Positions 22,996 through 33,075 of a stretch of DNA of 64,000 nt are shown in pieces (position 1 is the first letter of the stretch; each line of letters begins with the position of its first letter). The position numbers were made by a program, and so were the translations under genes. A model generated the notes under the pieces. That model saw only the letters and a program-made list of their open reading frames with translations. It was not told the DNA's origin and did not search any database. Source of the stretch: Zygnema cylindricum (Eukaryota > Streptophyta > Zygnematophyceae > Zygnematales > Zygnemataceae); assembly GCA_037447655.1 (NCBI GenBank), contig JBBHKE010002159.1, forward strand, positions 1-64,000, read 5' to 3'.

Positions 22996-23583
22996 AATTT
23001 TGTCTTTTCCGGTTTTGTTTTTAGGCTTTTGTCTTTTCCAATTTTGTCTTTACCGCTTTTGGCTTTTTCGGTTTTAAAATTTTCCGGTTTTGCTTTTTCC
23101 GGTTTTGTCTTTTTTGGTTTTGACTTTTCCGGTTTTTTTAGGGTTTTTTACAGTATTGTCTTTTCTGATTTCAACAGTATTGTCTTTTCTAGTTTTGTCT
23201 CTTCCGATTTTGTCTTTTCCGGTTTTGTCTCTTTTGGTTTTGTCTTTTCCACTTTTTAGGGTTTTTAATGTATTGTTTTGCTAAGTTTTGTCTTTTTCGG
23301 TTTTGTCTTTTCCGGTTGTTTCTCTTTCATGCCTTTTCCGGCCTGGTCTTATCCGGCCAAGTCTTTTCCCGGCTTGTCTTTTCCGGGCTTGTCTTTTCAG
23401 AGCATTGTCTTTTCCGAGCTTGTCTTTTTCAGTTTTTTTCTTTTTTGGTTTTGTCTTTTCTGCCAGCTGGATCTCTGGTTTTTTTTTTCTAGGATCTCAG
23501 TTTTGTCTTTTCTGCCAGCTAGATCTCGGGTTTTTTTTCTTAGATCCCAGTTTTGTCTTTTCTGGCAACTTGATCCCGGTGTT
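22996..23583. repeat. TTTTGTCTTTTCCGG minisatellite
   Basis: Degenerate array of a ~15-bp pyrimidine-rich unit. Toward 23480-23570 it changes to a ~60-bp unit containing tgccagctngatc and a T run. Its Phe-Ser-Gly-Phe-Val ORFs are repeat artefacts. Element C is inserted at its right edge. Confidence 0.85.
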
Positions 23584-24418
23584 TGTTGTTCTACAACCAC
23601 CGGTGCAGGTGGAGGAGCAGCAGTAGTAGTAGAAGTAGACATGATACACTCTCAAAAGCTATCAAGAATCCTACCAAACAGCTGTTCTTAAGTGATCACC
23701 AATTCTTATACAAGCATCCAAATCTCACAAAACTCTATCAGAATATAGAGTAACATAAACACTGACAACTCCCAAAGTTTCAGCACAATTGACCCAACAA
23801 CACTCAAGATATAATACTCAGAAGTTTCCCAAAAACTGTCTGCAGTTTTACTACTTGGAAGTCTGGATACATAAAAATGTTCTAAGTCCTAAGTCTTATA
23901 CTTTCGGTGTTCTACCGCCGATAACAGTGTACCTGAGAGGTACGTCCAGAATCAACCCACCTACTGAGATCTACGTGTTCTTGATCGTGCCAACCCAATC
24001 TATCATTGTACAATCAATATTACTCAAAATCTATATTAAGTTACTGTACAAATACTTGTCGGCTAAGTCACTTGTGATACTCTTATGAATCTCGTCCGTT
24101 GACTAGATTCATATTAATCGCAGCTGCGTTGTCCCGTACCGGATCACATTTATATCACCCGCGGCTGCGGTGTCCTGCACCAAATCATATCTAAGATAGT
24201 AGCAGCTGCGTTGTCTGTACGGATCTTATCCAAAGTGACCGCAGCTGCGTTTGTCCTGTCAGTATCGCTGCTTCGTTGCTGCGCTGCTCTGCTGCTGCGC
24301 TGCTCTACTGCTGCGCAGCTCTGCTTCGTTGCTGCGCTGCTGTTTCGTATAGCATCTGCGCTGCTGTCTGTATAGTTGCTGCGCTGCTCTGAGATTGAGA
24401 GCTTTCCAAAAGACAACA
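23584..24418 (-). repeat. 3' LTR of copia C, with outward ATG leader
   Basis: Near copy of the 5' LTR. It ends with ATG 23642 and the same 20-residue leader. Translation passes the LTR edge into the TTTTGTC array and stays open to 23397, giving an 81-codon chimeric frame rich in Lys, Arg and Gln. Confidence 0.95.
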
Positions 24419-24513
24419 CTCCCCTAAAGCTTTAGACTCAGTATACCAGCGCAGCTGCGTTGATAAACTAGCGCAGTATCGCAGCATAGCAATATAGCAG
24501 TGCAGCAATTCAA

Positions 24514-26133
24514 CTATTCACTTAATCCCACTGCTTCCCTACAATACTTCAGCTTAGGAGCAGGAAGAGCTTTAGTGAGCATATCAGCAATCATTTTTGC
24601 ATCTGGTAAGTAACATAATTTAATCACTCTAGAGAACACTTTTTCTCTTACAAAGTGTAATCGTACATCCATGTGCTTGCTTTTGAAGTGATGACTCGGG
24701 TTAGAAGCAATGGCAATGGCAGCCTGGTTATCACACCAGATCACCTGTGGACCAACTTGCATGTATCCTAGTTCTTGTAACATGGATTTTACCCATAAGA
24801 GTTCTTTGAGGGCCGAGCTTGCTGCCATATATTCCGACTCCATTGTCGATTGTGCTGTCACCTTTTGAAGTTTGCTGCTCCAGCAGCAAGTACCGTTCCC
24901 AATTTGTAGAACGAATCCCGTGGTAGATTTCCGGCTTGGCATGTCGCCATAGCTTGCATCACTCCATGTTTGCAACTTGACTTCTCCTCCGCCTAGAGTG
25001 AGTTTGAGATCTTTAGTTCCTGTCAAATATCTTAAGACTCTCTTTGCTGCGTCCAGATCAGATTTTCTCGGATTTTCTAGACTCCTACTCAGTACCCCGA
25101 CTACTGCAGCAATGTCAAGACGAGTACAATTCATGAAGTATAGTAAGCTTCCCACTATCTGTCTATAAGGTATTATTGCCATAGGATCATTCTCCCCTGA
25201 TTCTAAATACTCGCTAACAATAACACCTGGTTCTGTCTCTTCTCCCTCTAACTTCTGCCGAAACTCCATTGGAGTTAAACACCCTTTTGCCCCCCGCATT
25301 CCGTACTCATCTAACATGTTTCCAATAGCCTCTTTTTGAGTCAATTTTATTATTTTCTTATTTCTGTCCCTCTCTACCTGGATACCCAAAATATATTTTG
25401 CCTCACCGAGGTCTTTCATCTCGAACTGTGAGTTTAGAGCAGTTTTGATTTTGTCAATTTCAGCCATTGATTTGCTAATTAATAGCAAATCATCTACATA
25501 TACCGCTATATACACTATCCTATTTTCACCCTTTAGAACGTAGACAGAGTGATCAGAACTTATCCTTTGAAATCCTAGACTAGTCAAGAATTCATCAAGC
25601 TTTATATTCCACTGTCTCGGGGCCTGTTTCAGGCCGTACAAAGATTTTAGCAACTTGCATACTAAGTGCTCTTTTCCTGGTTCTACATACTTTTCAGGCT
25701 GCTGCATGTAAATGGTCTCTTCTAGTTCTCCATGCAAAAAGGCCGTTTTTACATCCATCTGATGAATTTCCATATCTTCTATAGCAGCTAGGGACAGCAA
25801 AATCCTAACTGTTGGAAATCTTACAACCGGAGAAAATGTTTCTTCAAAATCGATTCCTTCCTTTTGATTGTACCCCTTCGCCACAAGTCTGGCCTTATAG
25901 CGTTCAATGGTGTTATCGCGATTTAACTTCACCTTGAATACCCATTTGCTGTCGATCGCTTTTCGGTCTGGAGGAAGGTCCACGAGCTCCCATGTTTGAG
26001 CCTCCATGATCGACTTCATTTCCTCGTTTGCCGCCTCAATCCAGTGATTCCGCTCTGGTGATGAGAAAGCTTCTTGGATGGTCAAGGGCTCCCCTGAGAC
26101 TGCCGAGTAGGCAAAGTGAGAGCTTGCTTGCAA
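24514..26133 (-). CDS. Copia C reverse transcriptase-RNase H (open)
   Basis: Uninterrupted 539-codon frame. RT blocks: [90 protein letters not shown] and the catalytic AVYVDDLLLISKS. Connection: SLLYFMNCTRLDIAAVVGVL. RNase H: LQTWSDASYGDMPSRKSTTG (Asp), MESEYMAASSALKELLW (Glu), QVIWCDNQAAIAIASNPSHH (Asp). It ends LPAPKLKYCREAVGLSE and a stop, 95 bases before the 3' LTR. The first Met is not the native start, because this is the end of a polyprotein. It looks catalytically complete and could act only if expressed with an upstream fusion or in trans. Confidence 0.93.
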   Translation of the reverse strand: MQASSHFAYSAVSGEPLTIQEAFSSPERNHWIEAANEEMKSIMEAQTWELVDLPPDRKAIDSKWVFKVKLNRDNTIERYKARLVAKGYNQKEGIDFEETFSPVVRFPTVRILLSLAAIEDMEIHQMDVKTAFLHGELEETIYMQQPEKYVEPGKEHLVCKLLKSLYGLKQAPRQWNIKLDEFLTSLGFQRISSDHSVYVLKGENRIVYIAVYVDDLLLISKSMAEIDKIKTALNSQFEMKDLGEAKYILGIQVERDRNKKIIKLTQKEAIGNMLDEYGMRGAKGCLTPMEFRQKLEGEETEPGVIVSEYLESGENDPMAIIPYRQIVGSLLYFMNCTRLDIAAVVGVLSRSLENPRKSDLDAAKRVLRYLTGTKDLKLTLGGGEVKLQTWSDASYGDMPSRKSTTGFVLQIGNGTCCWSSKLQKVTAQSTMESEYMAASSALKELLWVKSMLQELGYMQVGPQVIWCDNQAAIAIASNPSHHFKSKHMDVRLHFVREKVFSRVIKLCYLPDAKMIADMLTKALPAPKLKYCREAVGLSE

Positions 26134-26307
26134 GCGGCTGCTTGATCTTCTTCCCCCCGGAAATTCTGAGGCTAAGATCGTCAGATCCCGCGCATTGCGC
26201 TGATTGCGCTGGTTGCGCTGGTTGCGATCCGTGTCTTGCTGATTGCGCTGGTTGCGATCCGTGTGTTCGTGATTGCGCTGGTTGCGTTCCGTCTGTATTG
26301 ACTGCTT

Positions 26308-26634
26308 TTAGTCCGTTTGGACCCGAAGTTGGTGAGGAAGTTGGAGGGAGTCTGATTCCTGAGTCATTACCGGAGTTTGTGGAATCTGCGGGATAAGTTC
26401 CTGCATGCAATCTAAGATGACATACTCCTGTACTTTCTGTTGCCTTTGCTGCTCTGTCATTTGAAATAAATCTATGGAGTCTAGTTCATCCTTAATAATG
26501 ATGTTTCTAGCTACAACTATTTTCTGCCTTTCAAACACAAAGACTCTATAACCTTTCGAGTGATCATCATATCCTAACAGAATACCTGGTAATCCCTTCG
26601 GTTCCATTTTCCATCTATCCGTAGACATATCCAA
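26308..26634 (-). pseudogene. Copia C integrase C-terminus and linker
   Basis: Continuation after the one-base loss: MSTDRWKMEPKGLPGILLGY, then DDHSKGYRVFVFERQKIVVA and IIIKDELDSIDLFQMTE, the copia IN C-terminal block. The linker to RT (26134-26410) is rich in Ser, Pro and Gln, includes a TSAI/ATSA-type repeat (cgcaaccagcgcaat units), and changes frame with stops. Confidence 0.85.
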
Positions 26635-28046
26635 TATAAAGCATTGACTACCAAAGACCTTGAAATGGCTAACATCTGGTTTGCTACCGTCCAGATTTCG
26701 TAAGGAGTTGTTTCTACCGATATGGATCCTATCCTATTTTTAATATAAACTGCACAATTTAGAGCCTCAGCCCAGAATTTCAGATCCACACCTTTATCGG
26801 CGAGCATAGATCTAGAGCTTTCCGTGAGTGTTCTATTTAGCCGTTCCGACACCCCATTTTGTTCCGCTGAATATGGAACAATCAGTAGATGACTAATGCC
26901 TTCCTCGAGTAAAAAGGTTTCAAACTCTTTTGATGTATATTCACCACCATTATCCGATCTGAGCTGCAAAATAGATGAGTTATGAAGTTTTTCAGCCCAT
27001 GCTTTATAGTGTTTGAAGTGACCAAACACTTCTCTCTTCTCCTTCATGAAGTAAACTTTTGTAAACCGTGAGTAATCATCTGTGAAGGTGACCATATATT
27101 TCATTCCTCCGGCAGAAGGAACCTTCGCCGGACCAACGACATCCGAATGAATTTGTTGTAAAAGTTTGGTCGACCGATGCTCAGACTCATTAGGAAATGG
27201 CAATCTGTGGATTTTGCCTAAAGCGCAACCATCGCAAGTTTTGACCGGCCCATCTGTGATTGAAACACTCTCTATCTTTCCAGCAACAACCATTTTTTTC
27301 AAACTATCATAGTTGACATGGCCTAATTTTTTATGCCACAACTCATCTGAGTGCAAAACACCGGAGTACAAAACATCATTTTCTTTTGTATTAGCCATTT
27401 TCATGCGATACATCTTGCTACTATCTCTAGTAACTGTAACCGCAACCTTGCCGTTTTTGCTAACAACCTGCCGACCATTTTTCAAACTGACCTCAAAGCC
27501 TTTACTCTCAACCAACGACGTAGAAAACAGATTTTTCTTAAAGTCATGCACAAATAAGACATTGTGAAGAGTCCTTTCAATTGGTTTTCCATCCACATCA
27601 ACTAGCAAGGACACATCACCCATTGCACGAGTTTGGACACTCATTCCACAAGCATAATAAATATTTTTCTCCGGCGTTGCTTTCAGATTTTTGAAGATAG
27701 CCTTGTTCCAACACATATGCGCTGACGCTCCTGTATCCATAATCCATCCAGGGTCCTTTGCGCCTTCCATTGCTGCCGCCATAGCGAATAGATCCGTGTC
27801 GTCCTCCTCAGAAAATGTAAGAGTTTCGTCTTGGAGTGATGAAGAAGCTGAAAACAGTGCATTTCCACGAGGTGTAGGCCTCGTGAAGTTTTTGTAAAAC
27901 TGACTTTGTTGCCATCCTCGCCTGTATAAACCTGTATCGTTAGCTTGTTTAAGTTTATGACAGAATTTGTATCCATGACCTCTCTCACTACAATAAAAAC
28001 ATGCATTGTTGGATTTTCTATTTCCCCCCAGATTAAACTGTCTCAA
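26574..28046 (-). pseudogene. Copia C nucleocapsid, protease and integrase
   Basis: Same frame as gag. Zinc knuckle CFYCSERGHGYKFC; protease GWIMDTGASAHMC with the intact DTGA active site; MTLHDVLF-like RTLHNVLFVHDFKKNLFS; HHCC finger ELWHKKLGHVNYDSL...CDGCALGK; integrase Asp in IHSDVVGPAKVPS, Asp in LRSDNGGEYTSKEF, Glu in AEQNGVSERLNRTL. The last about 35 residues are out of frame: one G is missing near 26688 in the EIWTGSKPDVSHF-type region (read here as EIWTVANQM). After it the true C-terminal sequence continues in another frame from 26634. Confidence 0.93.
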
Positions 28047-28175
28047 TTGGGTAAACTGATTACTTTGCTGATTAAATTGACCTTTCTTTCCAAATTCTGA
28101 ATTAAAAGCCTCTACTTGCTCAACATTGAGAATATTAGATGTAGCTTCCTCCTCTAATTAAATATTGATTGCTAA

Positions 28176-28739
28176 CTATAAGGTCCAGCTAGCTTTATCT
28201 TTATGTTTGAGCATGTCAGATGCTCCTTTCATACTACGAGGGAGACCCCGCATGAGCAATGCTGCCTGTTGAAACTGAGGAAACACCCCACCGGCACAAG
28301 CATGTGCATCTACAAGAATACGAAATTTGTTAGAATATTCAGCCATTGTACCGCCAGTGTACTTATATTCCCAAATTTTTCCAGCCAATAGAAGTTCTTC
28401 TTGAACATTAGCCTTTTCATAATCGCTTTTAATGGATTTCCAGATATCAATTGCTTTTTTCATTTTTATCCGAGACATAGCTAAGTCTTCAGATATACAA
28501 AATTTCAAAATAGAACGAGCCTGCGTATTTTTCTTAGACCATAACGGATCAGATTCATCCAAAGAACCATCCAATATATCCAAAAGATTGACATTGTCAA
28601 AATGTGTCTCCACCATATCCGCCCAGTAAACATATTTATCCTCAGAAAAGATAGGAATTCTTGATGACAGGCCTATAACCTGTTGTTCTACAACCACCGG
28701 TGCAGGTGGAGGAGCAGCAGTAGTAGTAGAAGTAGACAT
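28176..28739 (-). pseudogene. Copia C gag, N-terminal 187 codons
   Basis: Begins at an ATG within the LTR with the leader MSTSTTTAAPPPAPVVVEQ, passes through the PBS (VIGLSSRIPIF) and enters the gag domain (EDKYVYWADMVETHFD; KMKKAIDIWKSIKSDYEK; GKIWEYKYTGGTMAEYSNKF; AALLMRGLPRSMKGASDML). It ends at TAG 28178-28176, where the homologous B sequence has sense codons, and a TAA follows six codons later (28160-28158). The same frame then runs on into the zinc knuckle, so the two nonsense codons split one gag-pol ORF. Confidence 0.9.
28670..28680 (-). other. Primer-binding site of copia C
   Basis: GGTTATAGGCC on the minus strand, directly after the LTR end. It is complementary to the initiator tRNA-Met anticodon arm with one mismatch, and it lies in the gag frame (Val-Ile-Gly-Leu). 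Confidence 0.75.
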
Positions 28740-29517
28740 GATACACTCTCAGAAGCTATCAAAAATCCTACCAAACAGTTGTTCTTAAGTGATCACCAAT
28801 TCTTATACAAGCATTCAAATCTCACAAAACTCTATCAGAATATAGAGTAACATAAACACTGACAACTCCCAAAGTTTCAGCACAATTGACCCAACAACAC
28901 TCAAGATATAATACTCAGAAGTTTCCCAAAAACTGTTTCCAGTTTTACTACTTGGAAGTCTGGATACATAAAAATGTTCTAAGTCCTAAGTCTTATACTT
29001 TCGGTGTTCTACCGCCGATAACAGTGTACCTGAGAGGTACGTCCAGAATGAACTCACCTACTGAGATCTACGTGTTCTTGATCGTGCCAACCCATCTATC
29101 ATTGTACAGTCAATATTACTCAGAATCTATATTAAGTTACTGTACAAATACTTGTCGGCTAAGTCACTTGTGATACTCTTATGAATCTCGTCCGTTGACT
29201 AGATTCATATTAATCGCAGCTGCGTTGTCCCGTACCGGATCACATTTATATCACCCGCGGCTGCGGTGTCCTGCACCAAATCATATCCAAGATAGTAGCA
29301 GCTGCGTTGTGTGTACGGATCTTATCCAAAGTGACCGCAGCTGCGTTTGACCTGTCAGTATCGCAGCTTCGCTGCTGCGCTGCTCTGCTGCTGCGCTGCT
29401 GCGCAGCTCTGCTGTATAGCAGCTGCGCTGCTCTTCCGTATAGCAGCTGCGCTGCTGTCTGTATAGTTGCTGCGCTGCTGCGCTGCTCTGAGACTGAGAG
29501 CTTTCCAAAAGACAACA
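28681..29517 (-). repeat. 5' LTR of copia C
   Basis: Upstream end at 29517. It carries a cluster of CAGCTG-centred palindromes (gcagctgcg at about 29217, 29298, 29338, 29420 and 29445) and gctgctgcgctgct repeats in U3. It ends with the gag ATG (28739) and 19 codons plus two bases before the PBS. Confidence 0.97.
28980..28999 (-). promoter_or_regulatory. TATA box of LTR C
   Basis: Minus strand gtataagacttaggactta, the same TATA plus ggacttag arrangement as LTRs A and B, about 258 bases before the ATG. Confidence 0.55.
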
Positions 29518-29522
29518 GTGTT

Positions 29523-30769
29523 GTCTTAACAAAACCTAATCCATGAATAACCAGAAGAACGTTAGACAATACAAACGCATCACTGCACAGAATAACGCAG
29601 AATACGCAGAATTATCAACACATACCTGCTACATAGGGCATTATCATATTATATACAGTATACATAGTGTTTTTCTGCAACGCTTGCAACATTGCAACAC
29701 TTTCAAGTAGTACTGTAGCGGCACCAGAGGTTCAAACTGGCCACAACTTGACTCTCGAACCGACACAAAAGCCAGCCAACTATTGGAACAACAAAAACAA
29801 CCTTTCATTCTTTTATCTGCCTCCCATGAACGCTGTCGACTTAAAACAAACGTCAAGGTGGTTGTTTGCAATCAATCTCAAAATAATCACCAAACGTCAA
29901 GGTGGCTGTTTGCACAATCACAAAATAATCACCTGTGATTGTGCTAATAACCACCAGCGTTCTTGTCGTCTCCATCGCTCCCTACAAGCTATGGTTGTGG
30001 TGGATGCCCCTCTAGGTTGCGGTGTAAGAAAAGGAGTAGGCTAGGGTTTCTTTTTTTTTATATTGGGCAAAGGTGCATCCTATGACAATAGGATTTCTCC
30101 ACGCCTATGGACGAACATGCACACTGACGGACTGGGAGAGAGAGAGAGAGAGAGAGGATGAGAGGGATGACATGACGTCCCCGATCAGAAGGCGCATGCC
30201 ATACACATGTACATATTGTATTGTATTGTACTGTACTTTAGAGCATACAATACAGCACTATATTGTACTATACGCGCATACAATACTGTACTATACGCGC
30301 ATACGGTACACTATTGTTTTTCCCTGTAGCTAAGTAGCTGTTAGAACCAAAACTTTGCTTTTGCGGAGAGGCAAAAAGTTCGGTGGAGAGAAAACAAAGA
30401 AATTACAAAAATTAAAAAAACAGTTCAGTTTATTTTGAAATGTACGTGATAGTACACCGCAAATCGTAATTAGAGATATGTCATTAATTCCGTTACCCCA
30501 AATTTTGACTCTTTCAGTGTAACTCTCCTAAAAACACTAATTATAACTGTATTTTAAAAAAACTACAGTAGTTGTAATTGTGCTAGAAACACTAAAACTG
30601 TAAGTGTACCCAAAGACCGTAACTGTAATTGTACCAAAATAAATGTAACTCTACCAGAAATACTAGTTGTAACTCAGTGAAAAAAGTACCTAAAACTCTT
30701 CTAAAAACAATGTACTAAAACACTAAAAACTTTTTTACAAAAAGCTGGAGTAAAAATCATCAAAAACCA
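29523..30769. other. Non-coding flank of copia C
   Basis: No gene recognised. It contains a short (GA)n tract near 30138-30155, palindromic tatacgcgcatac repeats at 30240-30310, a lone tacaccgcaaatcg near 30454 (similar to the TIR of the 54-60 kb family, no partner found), and degenerate taactgta..taccaaaa repeats at 30510-30690. Confidence 0.5.
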
Positions 30770-32165
30770 GTGTGTTTTGAGAAAAATTTGTTTTTTATTA
30801 TCAAAGAAGGTGTGTCCTACGAGAAATTGATGTAAAATTATCAATAATGGTGTGTGTCCTACGAGAAATTGATGTAAAATTATCTATAATGGTGCGCTAT
30901 GCCAAAAACTAGTGTAAAATTATCGAAATGGGTGAGTATTTATAAAAAATGGTGTAAATTATCAAAATAGGTGTTCAGTCGTTTCTTAAAAGGTGTGTTT
31001 TACTAATAATTGGAGTTAAATTATTATAAAAATGGTGTTTTACGAAAAACAGAAGTAAAGTTATCAAAAAAAGGTGTGTTCTACAACAGTTATTAATTAT
31101 ATATTTTTGAGATAATTCGAATATTTTCCTAGTTGTAAAATTATCACAAAAAGGTTTATTTTGCGGAAAACTGTTGTGAAATTATCAAGTAAGGTGTGCT
31201 TTACAAAAAAAAAGCTGTAAATTATTAATAAATGTGTGTTATCCAAAAAACTGGCACAAAAGTATCACAACAACGTGTGTTTTCTGAAAAGCAGATGTAA
31301 AATTATTAGAAAAGGTGTGTTTTACAGAGAAACTGGTGTAAAGATATCAAAATGGTGTATTTTGTAAAAACAATGTGTAAAAGTATTACAAAAAAGTGTG
31401 TTTTGCAAAAAACTTGTGTCGTATCCAAATTGGTTGTGTTTAGCGAAAAATTGGAGTAAAATTATCAAACATGTGTGTGTTTGCAAAAAGCTTGTGTTGA
31501 ATTATCAAAAAAGTGTGTTTTACAAGAAACTGGTGTGAAATTATCAGAAAAATTGTGTTTTCAAAAATGTGGGTTAAAATTAATAAAAAAAATTAACAAA
31601 AAAATGCAGTAAACTTATCAAGAGGGGTGTGTTTTGCAAAAAGCTGGTGTAAAACTATCAAAAAATGTGTATTTTGCGAAAAGCAGGTGTAAATTTATAT
31701 TAAAGAAGGTGTGTTTTGCAGAAAACTGGTGTGTCATTATAAAATATTCATGCGTTTTCCAAAAAAACGATGTAAAGTTATTAGAAGATGGTGCGTTCAG
31801 CGGCAAACTGGTGTAAAAGTATCAATAATGGTGAGTTTTGCCATAAACCACAGTACTGTAGTGTAAAACTACCTCAAATAGGTGTGACTTTCAAAAAAGC
31901 GAGAGTAACATTATCAAAAAATGTTTGTTTAACGAATAACCGGTATAAATGAATAAAAAAAGGTTTGTTTTGGGAAAATCCAGTGTGAAATTATCAGAAA
32001 AGGTGTGCTACACAAAAAACCGGTGTGAAATTATTAGTACATGTGTGTTTTACCAAAAACTGGCGCAAAAGTATCACAAAAATGTGTGTTTTCCGAAAAC
32101 CTAATTTTAAATTGTATTAAAAAAGGTGTGGTTTGCAAAAAATTGATGTGAAACTATCAAAACTA

Positions 32166-32166
32166 G

Positions 32167-32246
<80 letters not shown>

Positions 32247-32264
32247 TGAGAGAGAGAGAGAGAT
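32166..32264. repeat. (GA)n microsatellite
   Basis: About 100 bp of nearly pure GA inside the 40-bp array. It separates two sequence variants of the unit. Confidence 0.97.
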
Positions 32265-32369
32265 TCGGATGGGAATCTATAAAAAAAGGTGACTTTCCCG
32301 AAAAAAATGTGAATATGTAAAAAAATGGTGAGTTTTCCGAAAATTGGTTTGAATTTATCAGAGAAATAG

Positions 32370-32713
32370 TGTTGTGTATCAGAAAAAAAATTATCGCGAT
32401 AAAACCGATAATGATAGTTATCGGTTATCAAACGGTGAGGGGCTCCGAGATCAACAAATTCCTTAATCAGCGATAGGTAGAAGAAAATATAGTACGCTAT
32501 ATAAGTACTTTATAATATATTGTATTATATTGTTTACAGTATATTGCGTGGCATGCCACGCAGGACAAACTGTACATTTATCGCGACGGTTATCGAATAT
32601 CGTTTTTATATCGCGATGACAACGGTACTGATGTATCGTGCCATAATATCATTTATTGATATGAGAAAAACGGGACATATCGGTTATTGGCAAAACCATC
32701 TTGATACACAACA
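32370..32713. mobile_element. MITE-like TIR element in the 40-bp array
   Basis: 344 bp with perfect 13-bp inverted ends (GTGTTGTGTATCA / TGATACACAACAC) flanked on both sides by TA, the target duplication of Tc1/mariner-type elements. The inside is rich in atatcgcgat and gataaccg palindromes and has no ORF. It breaks the surrounding 40-bp repeat pattern, supporting insertion. Confidence 0.75.
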
Positions 32714-33075
32714 CTACGAAAAATGATGAGTTTTTCGAAAAAAGGTGTGTGTATAAAAAAAGCAATTTTCTCGAGAATTGGTGTGAATGTATAAAAAAAA
32801 GGCGAGTTTGTCGAAACTTGGTGTGAATGTCTCAAAAAATGGTCTGAATATGGTGTGAATTTATCAAAATAATGTGAAATAGTCGAAAAGTGGTGTATTA
32901 AAAAAAACGTGGTGTTAACGTATCAAATAAAGGCGAGGTTTTCGAAAAATGGTGCGAATTTATCAGAAAAAGGTGACAACTGGTGTGAATATATCAAGAA
33001 AAGTTGAGGTTTTCAAGTAATGGTGTGAATGTATCAAAAAAAGGTGCGCGTTTCAAAAACGTGTGTGAACTTAAT

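Larger units (their letters stand above)
23584..29517 (-). mobile_element. Ty1/copia retrotransposon C, complete, with target duplication
   Basis: A 5,934-bp element with LTRs of 835 bp (23584-24418) and 837 bp (28681-29517), termini TGTTGT...ACAACA, and perfect five-base GTGTT duplications at 23579-23583 and 29518-29522. Minus-strand order: 5' LTR, PBS, gag, CCHC, protease, integrase, RT, RNase H, PPT (taaagctttaggggag), 3' LTR. All catalytic motifs are present. Two stops in gag, a one-base loss in integrase and frame changes in the linker disable it. Confidence 0.97.
30770..33075. repeat. Degenerate ~40-bp minisatellite
   Basis: About 2.3 kb built from a unit like gtgtgttttgcgaaaaac tggtgtaaaattatcaaaaa. 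Copies differ widely but keep the ggtgtgttt / ctggtgtaaa / ttatcaaaa blocks. Right of the GA tract the unit drifts (ggtgagttttccgaaaattg, gtgtgaatttatcaaa). It is interrupted by (GA)n and by a TIR element. Confidence 0.85.

Noticed and set aside
22813-23691. Phe/Ser-rich ORFs resembling membrane proteins
   Set aside because: Arise from TTTTGTCTTTTCCGG units; overlapping frames are equally open.
30454-30475. TACACCGC-family element near 30454
   Set aside because: One TIR-like end only, no inverted partner found downstream.
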